This document shows, piece by piece, positions 49,523 through 57,980 of a stretch of DNA of 64,000 nucleotides; position 1 is the first letter of the stretch; every line of letters starts with the position of its first letter. The notes below the pieces were generated by a model. That model was not told the DNA's origin and ran no database searches. It worked only from the letters and a program-made list of their open reading frames with translations. The position numbers and the translations under genes were made by a program. The stretch comes from JAVBLY01 sp031553035 (lineage in GTDB: Bacteria > Bacillota > Clostridia > Peptostreptococcales > Anaerovoracaceae), in NCBI GenBank assembly GCA_031553035.1, contig JAVBLY010000003.1, positions 252,030-316,029 on the forward strand, in the 5' to 3' direction.

Positions 49523-52466
49523 AATTGCTTTTTCTCCTGATCACTAATCCTGCTGTGTCCGCCATGCCTGCCACGAGGAGAAGTATGAAGTATATAAGCA
49601 TATTGTATGAGTCCCCTGTTGGGGCGTTTGAACCGTTAGGATTTGTCGTCAATGGTGATTTTGAAGCGGGAGGCTTTGTCGTTAATGGCGGTTTTGGATC
49701 AATAGGTCCACCAGATGTTACAGGGTCAAGTTTTGCCTTACGGATAAATCCGCTTAAATGAGGTTTTCCTATTCCTGAATTCGAAAAACCGATGGCAGTC
49801 AAAGGATATTCTACATCCATCATAGGCAGAGAATTCGGCAAGATCTGCATTACCCGGTCTGCGTTGCCGTTTATTACCGTACAGCCGATATCGGTGGATT
49901 CTCCATTCAATGCGACAGGAGCAACTTTGTTGTTACCGGCAAAGGAGATGCTGCCGTTTGTTCCTTCATACTCGTAGTCAACTGCCAAGATTGAATTGTG
50001 ATCGGCATCAGCATCGTTCTGCCGACTGAGGAAATAAGGATAAGTTTCATCCTGATCAATCCTCCATATTCCGGAAAAGTCCCAGCCCGTGAATGTGAGC
50101 TGCTTCATCATTTCTTCCGTGGTTTTTCCTGTGACATCATCTATCGTTCCATTGCTGATGATTTTGGATTGCCCCGCAATATCTCCGTCGTAAAAACAGT
50201 TGGTGAAATCATTGGTCGTAGCACTGGGATGGAAAGCACCGATAAAAGCTCCTCCGCTGTCACTGTCGGCACATTTGACAATTGCAGAAGAATAGCAGTT
50301 TGTCATATCGCTGGTCCAGAGGATCCCTGCAAATCCTCCTGTTTCCTGTTCCCCATCTACATAACATATATTGTAGCAGTTGGTTATGACAGGTTGTCCT
50401 GTAGTAGAATTACTATAGCTGAAACCTGTAAAACCACCAATACGTGTGTCTCCTTTAACATTGCCGACAGAAAAGCATTCTGTGACCGGACAGGAGATTC
50501 CACCTGCGAATCCGCCTATATTTCTTGTACCTTCCACATTTCCATTTGAGTAGCATGCAGTGATCGTGCCGTTCTCAGCCCATCCGGCAAATCCGCCTGC
50601 AGCATTTATATGGGCGCCTCCTTCTGCGGTGATAGTGCCGGAAGCGTAACATTCTGATATGATCCCCCTGGATGTCCCGATGAAGCCGCCTATTCTGTGA
50701 TCCTGAGTACCGGCGTTTTGTAAATTACAAATGACATTGCCGGAAGCATGGCAGTTTTGTATGGTGGAGGAAGGTGTGACAGGAGTGACGCCGATAAATC
50801 CTCCTACTTGCCGTTCACAGGTCACGGTTCCCGACGCTGAACTGTCGGTAATAGTTCCTTCCTGATAGTCACCCACCAGCCCGCCTGCATATTGAGTGAT
50901 CGCAGTCGTATCAACATCTGCTTGACATTCGGTAATATTGCCGTCGGCATAACCGGCCAGTCCGCCGCATGTATCGGTGTTGCTTCTGGCCTGTCCGCTG
51001 ACTTGGCATGAAGTTACCGACATTTTGCTGAGTCTGCCGGCAACTCCTCCGACATTGTTCGCCCCGATAGCTGTTACATCTGTGACAGAACAGTTATCAA
51101 TAGTTCCGCTGGCATAATCTCCGAAGCCTAAAAGTCCGCCCACTCTGCTTGCGGTTCCCTGGACTTCGGGTGATGTCCCATTTTTCTTTGAAACAGAAAC
51201 GTTTTTTATATTGCCCGCATGTATATATCCTATGACTCCGCCTACCTGACTTATGCCGGACACTGTTACGCCGCTTGCCGTACAGTTCTCTACGGTTCCT
51301 GCCGCATAGTTGTAGTATCCTGCTATCCCGCCGACATTGGTTTCACCTGTAACAGCCATATCAAAACCGGGAAGATTGGATGTGGAACAATTTTTAACTA
51401 TTCCGGTGTTATGCCCGCCGATCCCGCCTGTTGCATTTTTACCGATGACCTTAGTGCCTTCCACCGTGCAGTTCTCTATACTGCCGGTTCCACCCTGCTG
51501 GGTCCCGCTGATTCCCCCGGTTCCAAACAGATCTCTCGAAACTGACCCCGTAACGGTTGATTGTACGGTACCCGCACTGGTGACAAGACAGTTCTTTACC
51601 GCTGACAATCCACGTCCTTCTCCTATGATACCTCCAACTCCAGATGTACCTGAAACCGTTATGCCGGTGGCCGTGCAGCCATCAACAGAACCCGGGCTTC
51701 CACCTACGATTCCGCCGACTCTAAGGGCACCCATAACGGTGATATTCGCTACTTCGCAATTTGTGACAGCAGTAACAGTTTCTTGGTATCCTACTATCCC
51801 TCCTATGTTGTCCTGATAAGCGTTGTTTGTGTTTATTCCTATTATCGATATGTTTTGGACTTTGCAGTCAGATATCGTACCGCCGTTTTGTGAACCGACC
51901 AAGCCGCCTATCCGAGTAGAAAGCCCCTGTACGGATCCTGACCCTGATACTGTACAACCGGTGATCAGGCCCGTAGTCTGTGTGCCGGCCAAAGCACCTG
52001 CGTTTCTGCCGGCCCTTATGCCTCGGTTTTCTATTTCAATGTTTAAGTTTTTTATGGTGGCGTTAGCGCCCAAGGTGTTAAAAAGGCCCCGGTTGTCTGA
52101 AGTGTTGTTTATCCAGAACCCCGATATGATGTGATCTTTGCCGTCCAGCGTCCCCCGGAAACTGCTTATGGCGTTCCATCCTGAGGCAGGAAGGCTGCTC
52201 AGGGCTATGTCATCCCCCAATTCTACAAATTTGCCGTTGTAATTGTTGGCAGCTGTACAGCTGGTCCGAAAACTCTGCAAATCTGTTTGCGAAGAAATGA
52301 TGAAAGGATCTGCCGCCGATCCATCAGCTGTCCCGGGGAAAGTATTGGCCATGATACCAATATCTGCCTGTGAATAATAAAAAGATGTGTGCGCGTAAAA
52401 GAACATAATTATTAGAATAGTGATCGCAAGTGTCGAAAAAAGATTTGTGGTTGTTTTCGGTCTCAT
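49521..52466 (-). CDS. GLUG-repeat surface protein with C-terminal wall anchor
   Basis: A 981-residue secreted protein. One N-terminal hydrophobic segment (about 8-30) is followed by some twenty GLUG-type beta-helix repeats with the pattern GGIVG-x(n)-C-x-V-x-G and many regularly spaced cysteines (V-x-N-C, I-x-x-C). The C-terminus has a Pro/Ser/Thr spacer, NAPTGDS, a membrane helix and RRKSN, the layout of a sortase signal although not LPxTG. GLUG proteins are usually adhesins or IgA-protease-like surface proteins. A TTG start at 52496 is possible, but AGGAG is eight bases before the ATG at 52466. No sortase gene is in the window. Confidence 0.85.
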   Translation of the reverse strand: MRPKTTTNLFSTLAITILIIMFFYAHTSFYYSQADIGIMANTFPGTADGSAADPFIISSQTDLQSFRTSCTAANNYNGKFVELGDDIALSSLPASGWNAISSFRGTLDGKDHIISGFWINNTSDNRGLFNTLGANATIKNLNIEIENRGIRAGRNAGALAGTQTTGLITGCTVSGSGSVQGLSTRIGGLVGSQNGGTISDCKVQNISIIGINTNNAYQDNIGGIVGYQETVTAVTNCEVANITVMGALRVGGIVGGSPGSVDGCTATGITVSGTSGVGGIIGEGRGLSAVKNCLVTSAGTVQSTVTGSVSRDLFGTGGISGTQQGGTGSIENCTVEGTKVIGKNATGGIGGHNTGIVKNCSTSNLPGFDMAVTGETNVGGIAGYYNYAAGTVENCTASGVTVSGISQVGGVIGYIHAGNIKNVSVSKKNGTSPEVQGTASRVGGLLGFGDYASGTIDNCSVTDVTAIGANNVGGVAGRLSKMSVTSCQVSGQARSNTDTCGGLAGYADGNITECQADVDTTAITQYAGGLVGDYQEGTITDSSASGTVTCERQVGGFIGVTPVTPSSTIQNCHASGNVICNLQNAGTQDHRIGGFIGTSRGIISECYASGTITAEGGAHINAAGGFAGWAENGTITACYSNGNVEGTRNIGGFAGGISCPVTECFSVGNVKGDTRIGGFTGFSYSNSTTGQPVITNCYNICYVDGEQETGGFAGILWTSDMTNCYSSAIVKCADSDSGGAFIGAFHPSATTNDFTNCFYDGDIAGQSKIISNGTIDDVTGKTTEEMMKQLTFTGWDFSGIWRIDQDETYPYFLSRQNDADADHNSILAVDYEYEGTNGSISFAGNNKVAPVALNGESTDIGCTVINGNADRVMQILPNSLPMMDVEYPLTAIGFSNSGIGKPHLSGFIRKAKLDPVTSGGPIDPKPPLTTKPPASKSPLTTNPNGSNAPTGDSYNMLIYFILLLVAGMADTAGLVIRRKSN

Positions 52467-52560
52467 TTTCCACTCTCCTGACAGTTTATAGGGCAATTGA
52501 GATGGTGTTTATTGGATTACCTACTTTTTTTCCACTTTCAATAAAATTTTCTGTCGGTCA

Positions 52561-52590
52561 ATTTTACCATATTCTACTGTGTGTTAAAAG
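52561..52590 (-). promoter_or_regulatory. Promoter block shared with the phosphohexomutase gene, copy A
   Basis: On the minus strand, TTTAAC, 16 bases, TGG-TAAAAT (extended -10). Twenty-four or more of thirty bases match the block at 59604-59633, far above what two unrelated promoters share. It lies about 95 bases before the GLUG gene start. Confidence 0.5.
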
Positions 52591-52615
52591 AAATTATTAT
52601 TACATTTTCAAATCC

Positions 52616-53125
52616 CTAGGGGTATATATTTATTCTATCCAACTTCTTAATGATAAGGCCACCCAGCAATCCGATAAGACAGCCTGTCACAGCACCGGTA
52701 ATAAGCAGCACGGGCAGGTAGTAGATCAGTTCTGCGGTGTCAAGCAGTATAGCGGCAACTCCGATCTGGGCGATGTTATGACCGACACCTCCGGCTATGC
52801 TGACACCCGTAATGCTGAACCGGTCTGTTTTTTTCAGAAGGATCATTACTGCTAAACTGAATAAGCCGCCGGCCAAGCTGTAGGCCAGACTGAACACATT
52901 TCCGAATAGCAGTGCCGAGAGCAGAATGCGGACAATAGATATAATTGCCGCATCTTTAGTTCCCATCTTATATAAGGCGATCATAGTGATTATGTTGGCA
53001 AGGCCGAGTTTCATGCCCGGAAGGAAGAACGGGATGGGGATAAAGGTTTCGATATAGCTGAAAATCATAGCAAGAGCTATCATCAGGGCATATAATGCGA
53101 TTTTTTTTGTTCTGTTTTTTTTCAT
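52616..53125 (-). CDS. Gx transporter family membrane protein (heptaprenyl diphosphate synthase component I-like)
   Basis: A 169-residue protein with five to six membrane helices. The N-terminal LYALMIALAMIFSYIETFIPIPFFLPGMKLGLANI and SIAGGVGHNIAQIGVA segments mark the Gx/EcfS-like family, often annotated as component I of heptaprenyl diphosphate synthase. In Gram-positive extracellular electron transfer loci a member of this family sits beside flavin genes. Last gene of the five-gene apbE operon, 30 bases after the NusG domain II gene. Confidence 0.85.
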   Translation of the reverse strand: MKKNRTKKIALYALMIALAMIFSYIETFIPIPFFLPGMKLGLANIITMIALYKMGTKDAAIISIVRILLSALLFGNVFSLAYSLAGGLFSLAVMILLKKTDRFSITGVSIAGGVGHNIAQIGVAAILLDTAELIYYLPVLLITGAVTGCLIGLLGGLIIKKLDRINIYP

Positions 53126-53155
53126 TCGATATTCTCTGTTGCAAAAACTTTGGTG

Positions 53156-53533
53156 TTATTGAGCGACTGTGTCATATTCCGGACTCTCACCGCCGCTGAC
53201 TTTGATAACGACCTTGTGGGGCAGGCATACTATTGTTTCGCCAGTCTTGCTTATCTTTCGCTGATCCACGCATAGCTTATCCGGGCAGTCTGCAGAGGTA
53301 ACAGATGCGTAGCCGTCTCTTATCGCCAGCACATTGTATCCGCCATAATCAAGTTTGATCTCCCTGTCTTTATCCAGTGGGTAGTGTTCAATGGCCTTTC
53401 CGTCTACAATGATCTCGACTTGAGCTCCGCCTTCTTTCATTGCGTTAACCGCAAAAAAGAGGATCGCACCCAGAAGAAGCAGTCCTGTCAGCAATAATAT
53501 ATCGTTTCTCCGTTTTTTCTTCGTATTTCCCAT
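53156..53533 (-). CDS. NusG domain II-containing extracytoplasmic protein
   Basis: A 125-residue protein anchored by one N-terminal helix (about 11-29) with a single outside NusG domain II-like fold. Conserved cysteines are Cys83 and Cys88 in SADCPDKLCVDQRKI and Cys103 in IVCLPHKVVI. Unlike transcription factor NusG, it lacks the KOW-bearing cytoplasmic parts; this family travels with FMN-binding and ApbE proteins. One base separates it from the NapH-like gene. Confidence 0.87.
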   Translation of the reverse strand: MGNTKKKRRNDILLLTGLLLLGAILFFAVNAMKEGGAQVEIIVDGKAIEHYPLDKDREIKLDYGGYNVLAIRDGYASVTSADCPDKLCVDQRKISKTGETIVCLPHKVVIKVSGGESPEYDTVAQ

Positions 53534-53534
53534 A

Positions 53535-54293
53535 TCACCTTAGTTGTCTGAAACCGGGTCTGATGCATTCTTTAGGACATTTTACCATGCATTTTCCGCA
53601 TTGGAAACATTCGCTGTATCTGCTGTTTTCTTCACCCAGGGTGATCGACGCAGGACATGTTCGGGTACATATGGTACAGCCGGGGATACATTCCTTCTTG
53701 CTTCTGTTATATGCGGTTAAAGGCAGTGTTGGAAGTAATGCGAATATAGCTCCCATGGGGCAAAGGAACATGCAGAAAAACCTTTCGATAAAGAGCATTC
53801 CGACTGCGATGATTCCCAGCAAAATCCCTGCATATATCTTTCCGCTAAGGTGAAAATTCCCGGAACGGAAAGAGGCAAATATTTCCCATGGGTCGGCTTG
53901 ACCGACAAATGTATAAGTACCGGTCAGTATAAGAATGATAATACCCATAAGAATAAAATATTTTAAATAGAGCATTTTTGAAATGATTTTGTCCGGCAGT
54001 TTGAAGATCTTACCCCTGAGTTTTTTTTGGACGAATGAGGAGCAAGCATACAGCCAGTCTCCCAGACTTCCGAAGGCACATGCATATCCGCAGAAAATGC
54101 GTCCGAAGATGATCGTGCATAAAAGCAGCACAATCAGTGTTGCAAGAAACAGATTCCAACTGATCATTTCTGTTTTGTGTAGTTGCTCCGCAAGATATTT
54201 GATGCCGGCGAATGCGGTAGCGAAAAGTGCCGGCAGGAATATGAAGAATGCCAGCTGAATGACGAATCTGATCAAACTAAATCTTTTCTTCAT
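53535..54293 (-). CDS. NapH-like 4Fe-4S membrane protein
   Basis: A 252-residue integral membrane iron-sulfur protein of the NapH/NosR type. Membrane part: four to five helices with two Cys-x3-Cys motifs (Cys68/Cys72 in FCGYACAFG, Cys174/Cys178 in FCMFLCPMG). C-terminal cytoplasmic ferredoxin part: Cys202, 206, 209, 213 and Cys229, 232, 235, 239, enough for two 4Fe-4S clusters. It probably passes electrons between the cytoplasmic side and the flavin carriers outside. Its start codon overlaps the FMN-binding protein's stop by one base. Confidence 0.88.
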   Translation of the reverse strand: MKKRFSLIRFVIQLAFFIFLPALFATAFAGIKYLAEQLHKTEMISWNLFLATLIVLLLCTIIFGRIFCGYACAFGSLGDWLYACSSFVQKKLRGKIFKLPDKIISKMLYLKYFILMGIIILILTGTYTFVGQADPWEIFASFRSGNFHLSGKIYAGILLGIIAVGMLFIERFFCMFLCPMGAIFALLPTLPLTAYNRSKKECIPGCTICTRTCPASITLGEENSRYSECFQCGKCMVKCPKECIRPGFRQLR

Positions 54294-54745
54294 TATTTCT
54301 TTGCCTGATCGAGGGCGTCTTTAGCCCCGTTTATTATGCCGTTTGATGTGTAAGTGGCCCCGGAAACAGTGTCGACATCTGCACTTTGGGAAGCGGCAAT
54401 TTCATCGAGAATAACTAAGCACATATTGTAATATGCCGCATCTTCACGGGGTGCGGATGTTATTTCGATCCCGGCTATACATCCGCCGCTTATTACTATC
54501 TGAGTAGTGACCGGACCACCGTAACCTTGCGCGGTCCCGCTGTATGTGCCGTCCTTAAATTTCAGGTCAGTTTTTGGATTTTGTGAAACGGCTTTGTCTG
54601 AAGCCGTCGTCCCCGCCATTTGCTCCATCTTGGTATTTGCTTCTACCAGTTCACCGTTCAGCTTCATCATTTGATTATAATAAAAAAGTGCGGCTACTAT
54701 TACTATGCAGCTAATCAATTTCAGTGCAAAATTTCTTTTTATCAT
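54293..54745 (-). CDS. FMN-binding domain protein, single repeat
   Basis: A 150-residue membrane-anchored protein (helix about 7-24, then a short coiled segment) with one FMN_bind domain (about 62-148). The FMN-acceptor motif DTVSGATYTS is intact with Thr131. It resembles the RnfG-type domain and each repeat of the triple-domain protein at 47.2 kb. ATGA overlap with apbE, its likely modifying enzyme. Confidence 0.9.
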   Translation of the reverse strand: MIKRNFALKLISCIVIVAALFYYNQMMKLNGELVEANTKMEQMAGTTASDKAVSQNPKTDLKFKDGTYSGTAQGYGGPVTTQIVISGGCIAGIEITSAPREDAAYYNMCLVILDEIAASQSADVDTVSGATYTSNGIINGAKDALDQAKK

Positions 54746-55833
54746 GGCCTTTCCCTTAATTCATATCCATCTGCTGTTAACGTAAATTTATTCCTTATGC
54801 CGTCGGTAATATAAACATTTTTATTTTTGTCTACGAATATGGCTTCAGCGTCATAGTTTTTCAGTAATTCCACAGCTTTATCTTTTCCCAGGACGAAGCA
54901 GGCTGTCGAGAGGCTGTCGCTTTCCGCACCATTATTTGTGATCACCGTAACCGACATCAATCCACTGTCGGCAGGGTATCCCGTTGACGGATCCAGAATA
55001 TGATGATATCTCTGCCCGTTTTTTTCAAAATATTTTTCATAATCTCCTGAGGTGGAAATGTGGTTGGTCCCCTCAATTTCCATATATCCCAGATAATCGT
55101 CTGATCTGGGATCAAGGACAGCGACCTTCCATGGATCGTTTTTCCCTTTTGACCCGTAGGTCAGGATGCTGCTGCCTCCTATATTTATGAGTGCTCCCGT
55201 TACACTGCTTTTTGTGTTCAAATATTTTTCGATCTCATCGCAGCCAATACCTTTGCCAATGGCTCCAAGATCGATGCTTGTATCTTCTCTCAGTTCAACT
55301 TTATTGCCATGGATATTGATATTCTTATAATCAATATTCTTAAGAATGTTCTTGATATCTTCGTCCGGGGGTACGGCATTTTTTCCATTATCAAAATCCC
55401 ACAACCGGGAAAGCATTCCAATAGTGGGATCGAATGCCCCGTCACTTTTTTTCGCTATGGATAATGCATATGTTATATATTTATGCGTTTCATCCGAAAT
55501 ATTAATAAAGTCATCATTTTGAGAATTATCATTGATCTTTGCGATTTCTGAATCTTCGGCGCGCCAGGATATCCATTTGTTTTCCGTTTCAGTCAGAAGG
55601 TTGATTATCCGGGGCGCTATATCGACATCTTCAGAGTAGATGGTCTGATTCACTACGGTACCCATGGCAAAGCCGGTATCCTTATAGGATGCCATAGCTA
55701 TAGTATCGCTATTTGCATCTGCGCTGCATCCTGCCAGTAATAATATGTACAGGATACATAATGGCACAGTTAAGGACATTGTTATTATTTTATATACATT
55801 CTTTTGGATATGTGCTGAAATATTATACCTCAT
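54742..55833 (-). CDS. apbE: ApbE-family FAD:protein FMN transferase, lipoprotein
   Basis: Transfers FMN from FAD onto threonines of S-G-A-T motifs outside the membrane. 363 residues with a long signal peptide and lipobox LLAGC near 34-38. Family marks: DTGFAMGTVVNQTIY, WISWRAEDSEI, GAFDPTIGMLSRLW, DLGAIGKGIGCDEI (FAD-binding), GGSSILTYG, and YHHILDPSTGYPADSGL with the Mg site. First gene of a five-gene operon that also encodes one of its probable substrates; the triple FMN-domain protein 7 kb away is another. Its promoter carries operator site 3. Confidence 0.93.
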   Translation of the reverse strand: MRYNISAHIQKNVYKIITMSLTVPLCILYILLLAGCSADANSDTIAMASYKDTGFAMGTVVNQTIYSEDVDIAPRIINLLTETENKWISWRAEDSEIAKINDNSQNDDFINISDETHKYITYALSIAKKSDGAFDPTIGMLSRLWDFDNGKNAVPPDEDIKNILKNIDYKNINIHGNKVELREDTSIDLGAIGKGIGCDEIEKYLNTKSSVTGALINIGGSSILTYGSKGKNDPWKVAVLDPRSDDYLGYMEIEGTNHISTSGDYEKYFEKNGQRYHHILDPSTGYPADSGLMSVTVITNNGAESDSLSTACFVLGKDKAVELLKNYDAEAIFVDKNKNVYITDGIRNKFTLTADGYELRERP

Positions 55834-55914
55834 TGTTTTCTTTTATATTAGTATATGGTCTTTTATCCTATATGTTAAAGCGTCTGTGTTGAAGAAGTGG
55901 GGTTGGCTGCAACA

Positions 55915-55942
55915 TAAATGGTTAGCATATGCTAACCATTTA
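55915..55942. promoter_or_regulatory. Operator site 3: perfect 28-bp palindrome around TTAGCATATGCTAA
   Basis: The core GTTAGCATATGCTAAC is at 55921-55936; symmetry continues six bases on each side (outer TAAATG/CATTTA). On the minus strand it starts six bases after the -10 box of the apbE promoter, the same placement as site 1 upstream of the Tp47-like gene. Confidence 0.8.
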
Positions 55943-55948
55943 ATTACA

Positions 55949-55977
55949 ATTTAACACTACTTAGAGCGTATTGTCAA
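55949..55977 (-). promoter_or_regulatory. Promoter of the apbE operon
   Basis: Minus strand: perfect TTGACA (complement of 55972-55977), 17 bases, TTAAAT (complement of 55949-55954). It reads away from the end of the subtilisin gene. Confidence 0.65.
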
Positions 55978-55979
55978 TA

Positions 55980-57980
55980 TTATTTTTTCTTCCAGCGTGC
56001 GTAAACAGTAAAACTACTTGATTTAGTAACCGTTGAATTTTTAGTGATTTTCTTGCCGCCTTTTTTCTTGGTGAACCAGCCTTTGAAGGAATAACCGGAT
56101 CTGGTGGGTTTGGGCAGCGTTCCGTATTTTCGCCCCCTCTTTATAGTCTTGGCATATTTTTTAACGATGCCTTTGTTGGCATTGAATCTGACGACTTTCT
56201 TTTTGGTCCAGCGAGCATAGAGAGTTCGATCTCCGGTTCTCTTGTATTTCATTCCTTTATAGTACTGAGAACCTCCGGATTTCTTTGTATACCATCCAAG
56301 GAAGTTATATCTGCTTCTCTTTTTGGGAGTCTTGAGCGTGCCGACAGGCTGGTAGTAAGAAACTGTTTTGGAAGATACTTTGACTTTTCCGCCGTTGCCT
56401 TTGAACTTCAATTTGTATTTATTGGGTGACCAGCCGGGAGTCAGGGTCAAGTCACCCCTATAATTATAAGGGATCGATGTACGCTTGATTCCGTTCTGAT
56501 CCACCCAGTGACTTAAGTAATAGCCTGATTTGGATATGTTGTTCTTTGTTGGCAGGGGAGTTGACTGCCCATAAGTATGTATTGTATTGATCGTTCCCGA
56601 TAACTTCTGGCTGCCAGGTTCATATGCCAGCTTGAATGAATCTGCTATAGAATTGCCAGATTTAACTATTCTTGCCATCTCACCAATATTGATTATCCCA
56701 TAACCGGAATGGATATTAGGAGAAGTTCTATTACTGGAAGTATTTTTGATAAGTGTCAGGAATTTGTTCCGGGTAATGCCGGGGAATCCGTCCTGATCGA
56801 GAAGAGCTACTGCTCCTGCAACTATGGGTGAAGAATAGGATGTTCCGCAATTATAAGCCGAAGGTGCAGTCAGACCTGAATAACCTGATCTTGCAAAACT
56901 GGACAGGTACTCACCCGGTGCAACTACAGCCACACTGGAATTTTTTGTGGAAAAGTCGGAAACCCCGCCGGCAGTATTTACTGATCCCACACCGATCACA
57001 TCAGGATAGTTGGCGGGGTAGCTATATGGTGAGCCTTTTTCCCCGTCATTTCCAGCTGCCGCTATTACGATGGAGCCTTTACCCGTAAGAGTTTTAATAT
57101 AATTACGTTCACTTACTGAATAATCCGGTCCGCCGAAACTCATATTTATTACATCGGGATTTAATCCGCTTTTGTAGATAAGATGGTCCATAGCAACGAT
57201 AAAGTCAGCGACGCTTCCATACCCGTTGTCACCAATGATCTTGTATGAATTCATTGAGGATGCATAGGATACTCCTTTTATGGCCGGGCTGCTGGCGATG
57301 ATAAGTCCCGAAACAAAAGAGCCATGCCCCAGGCCATCGCGGACATCTAGAGTAAATGCACCTCTATTATTATATGAATTCACGAAATTATATGTTTTTC
57401 TGATACTGCTTTGAGACAGATGAGTGTTGGAAATATTGAGACCGCTGTCGAAGACAACTATTTCAGAGCCTTTTCCTGAAAATCCCAGATCCCAGGCACT
57501 TGGCAATTTGATCAGATTGTACTGTGAGGAATTGGCGCCGTTATATGCAAAAGTGGTAATAGGCTCAGAAAGGGCTGAACTTCCTTCATTCACAGGATAT
57601 CTGAGATAATTAGGCTCGATATATTCAACGTATTCAGGGTCGATAAAACCCATAGAATCAGCAGGTTCGTCAACGACTACATATTCATTTTCTGATGTTG
57701 ATTCGTACTCGCGTACAGTATCTTCGTCTACTTTGCCTTCTTTTCCGTCCTCGATCTTGACAATGTAGCCGTCATATTTAGCCCCGGAATCAGGAACGAG
57801 TGTCAGGTCTTCCACTTGCTGTAATTCTGAATTTGGTTGATTAATTGTGTCTGCCGATACAGAGTTTGTTTCGTGTGAGATGAAAACAGATGTAAATATC
57901 AGTGAAATTACGAGTATCACAGATATGGATCGTATAGTTTTAAGTTTATTCATTTTTTCTGTTGTATTATTTGACATCAT
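55980..57980 (-). CDS. Secreted subtilisin-like serine protease with InlB-type B-repeats
   Basis: A 666-residue exported S8 peptidase. Signal peptide about 11-44; inhibitor-like propeptide about 68-125 (YDGYIVKIEDG to EYIEPNY). Catalytic domain with Asp178 (VVFDSG), His219 (GLGHGSF), oxyanion Asn311 (AAAGND) and Ser381 (GTSYSSP), all intact. The C-terminus has about three List-Bact (InlB B-type) repeats: FLGWYTKKSGG and FKGWFTKKKGG, each ending in YARW, very lysine-rich. It may start at ATG 57980 inside the mutase 3' end or at ATG 57953 (MNKLKTIRS); neither has a strong ribosome site. Confidence 0.9.
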   Translation of the reverse strand: MMSNNTTEKMNKLKTIRSISVILVISLIFTSVFISHETNSVSADTINQPNSELQQVEDLTLVPDSGAKYDGYIVKIEDGKEGKVDEDTVREYESTSENEYVVVDEPADSMGFIDPEYVEYIEPNYLRYPVNEGSSALSEPITTFAYNGANSSQYNLIKLPSAWDLGFSGKGSEIVVFDSGLNISNTHLSQSSIRKTYNFVNSYNNRGAFTLDVRDGLGHGSFVSGLIIASSPAIKGVSYASSMNSYKIIGDNGYGSVADFIVAMDHLIYKSGLNPDVINMSFGGPDYSVSERNYIKTLTGKGSIVIAAAGNDGEKGSPYSYPANYPDVIGVGSVNTAGGVSDFSTKNSSVAVVAPGEYLSSFARSGYSGLTAPSAYNCGTSYSSPIVAGAVALLDQDGFPGITRNKFLTLIKNTSSNRTSPNIHSGYGIINIGEMARIVKSGNSIADSFKLAYEPGSQKLSGTINTIHTYGQSTPLPTKNNISKSGYYLSHWVDQNGIKRTSIPYNYRGDLTLTPGWSPNKYKLKFKGNGGKVKVSSKTVSYYQPVGTLKTPKKRSRYNFLGWYTKKSGGSQYYKGMKYKRTGDRTLYARWTKKKVVRFNANKGIVKKYAKTIKRGRKYGTLPKPTRSGYSFKGWFTKKKGGKKITKNSTVTKSSSFTVYARWKKK

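Noticed and set aside
49800..51900. Regularly repeated short sequences resembling a CRISPR array
   Set aside because: They are degenerate coding repeats of the GLUG domains, not identical repeats with unique spacers.
49521..52466. Long plus-strand open frames opposite the GLUG gene
   Set aside because: They mirror the repeat codons of the minus-strand gene, have low-complexity Pro/Val/Thr or Cys/Tyr composition and no ribosome sites.
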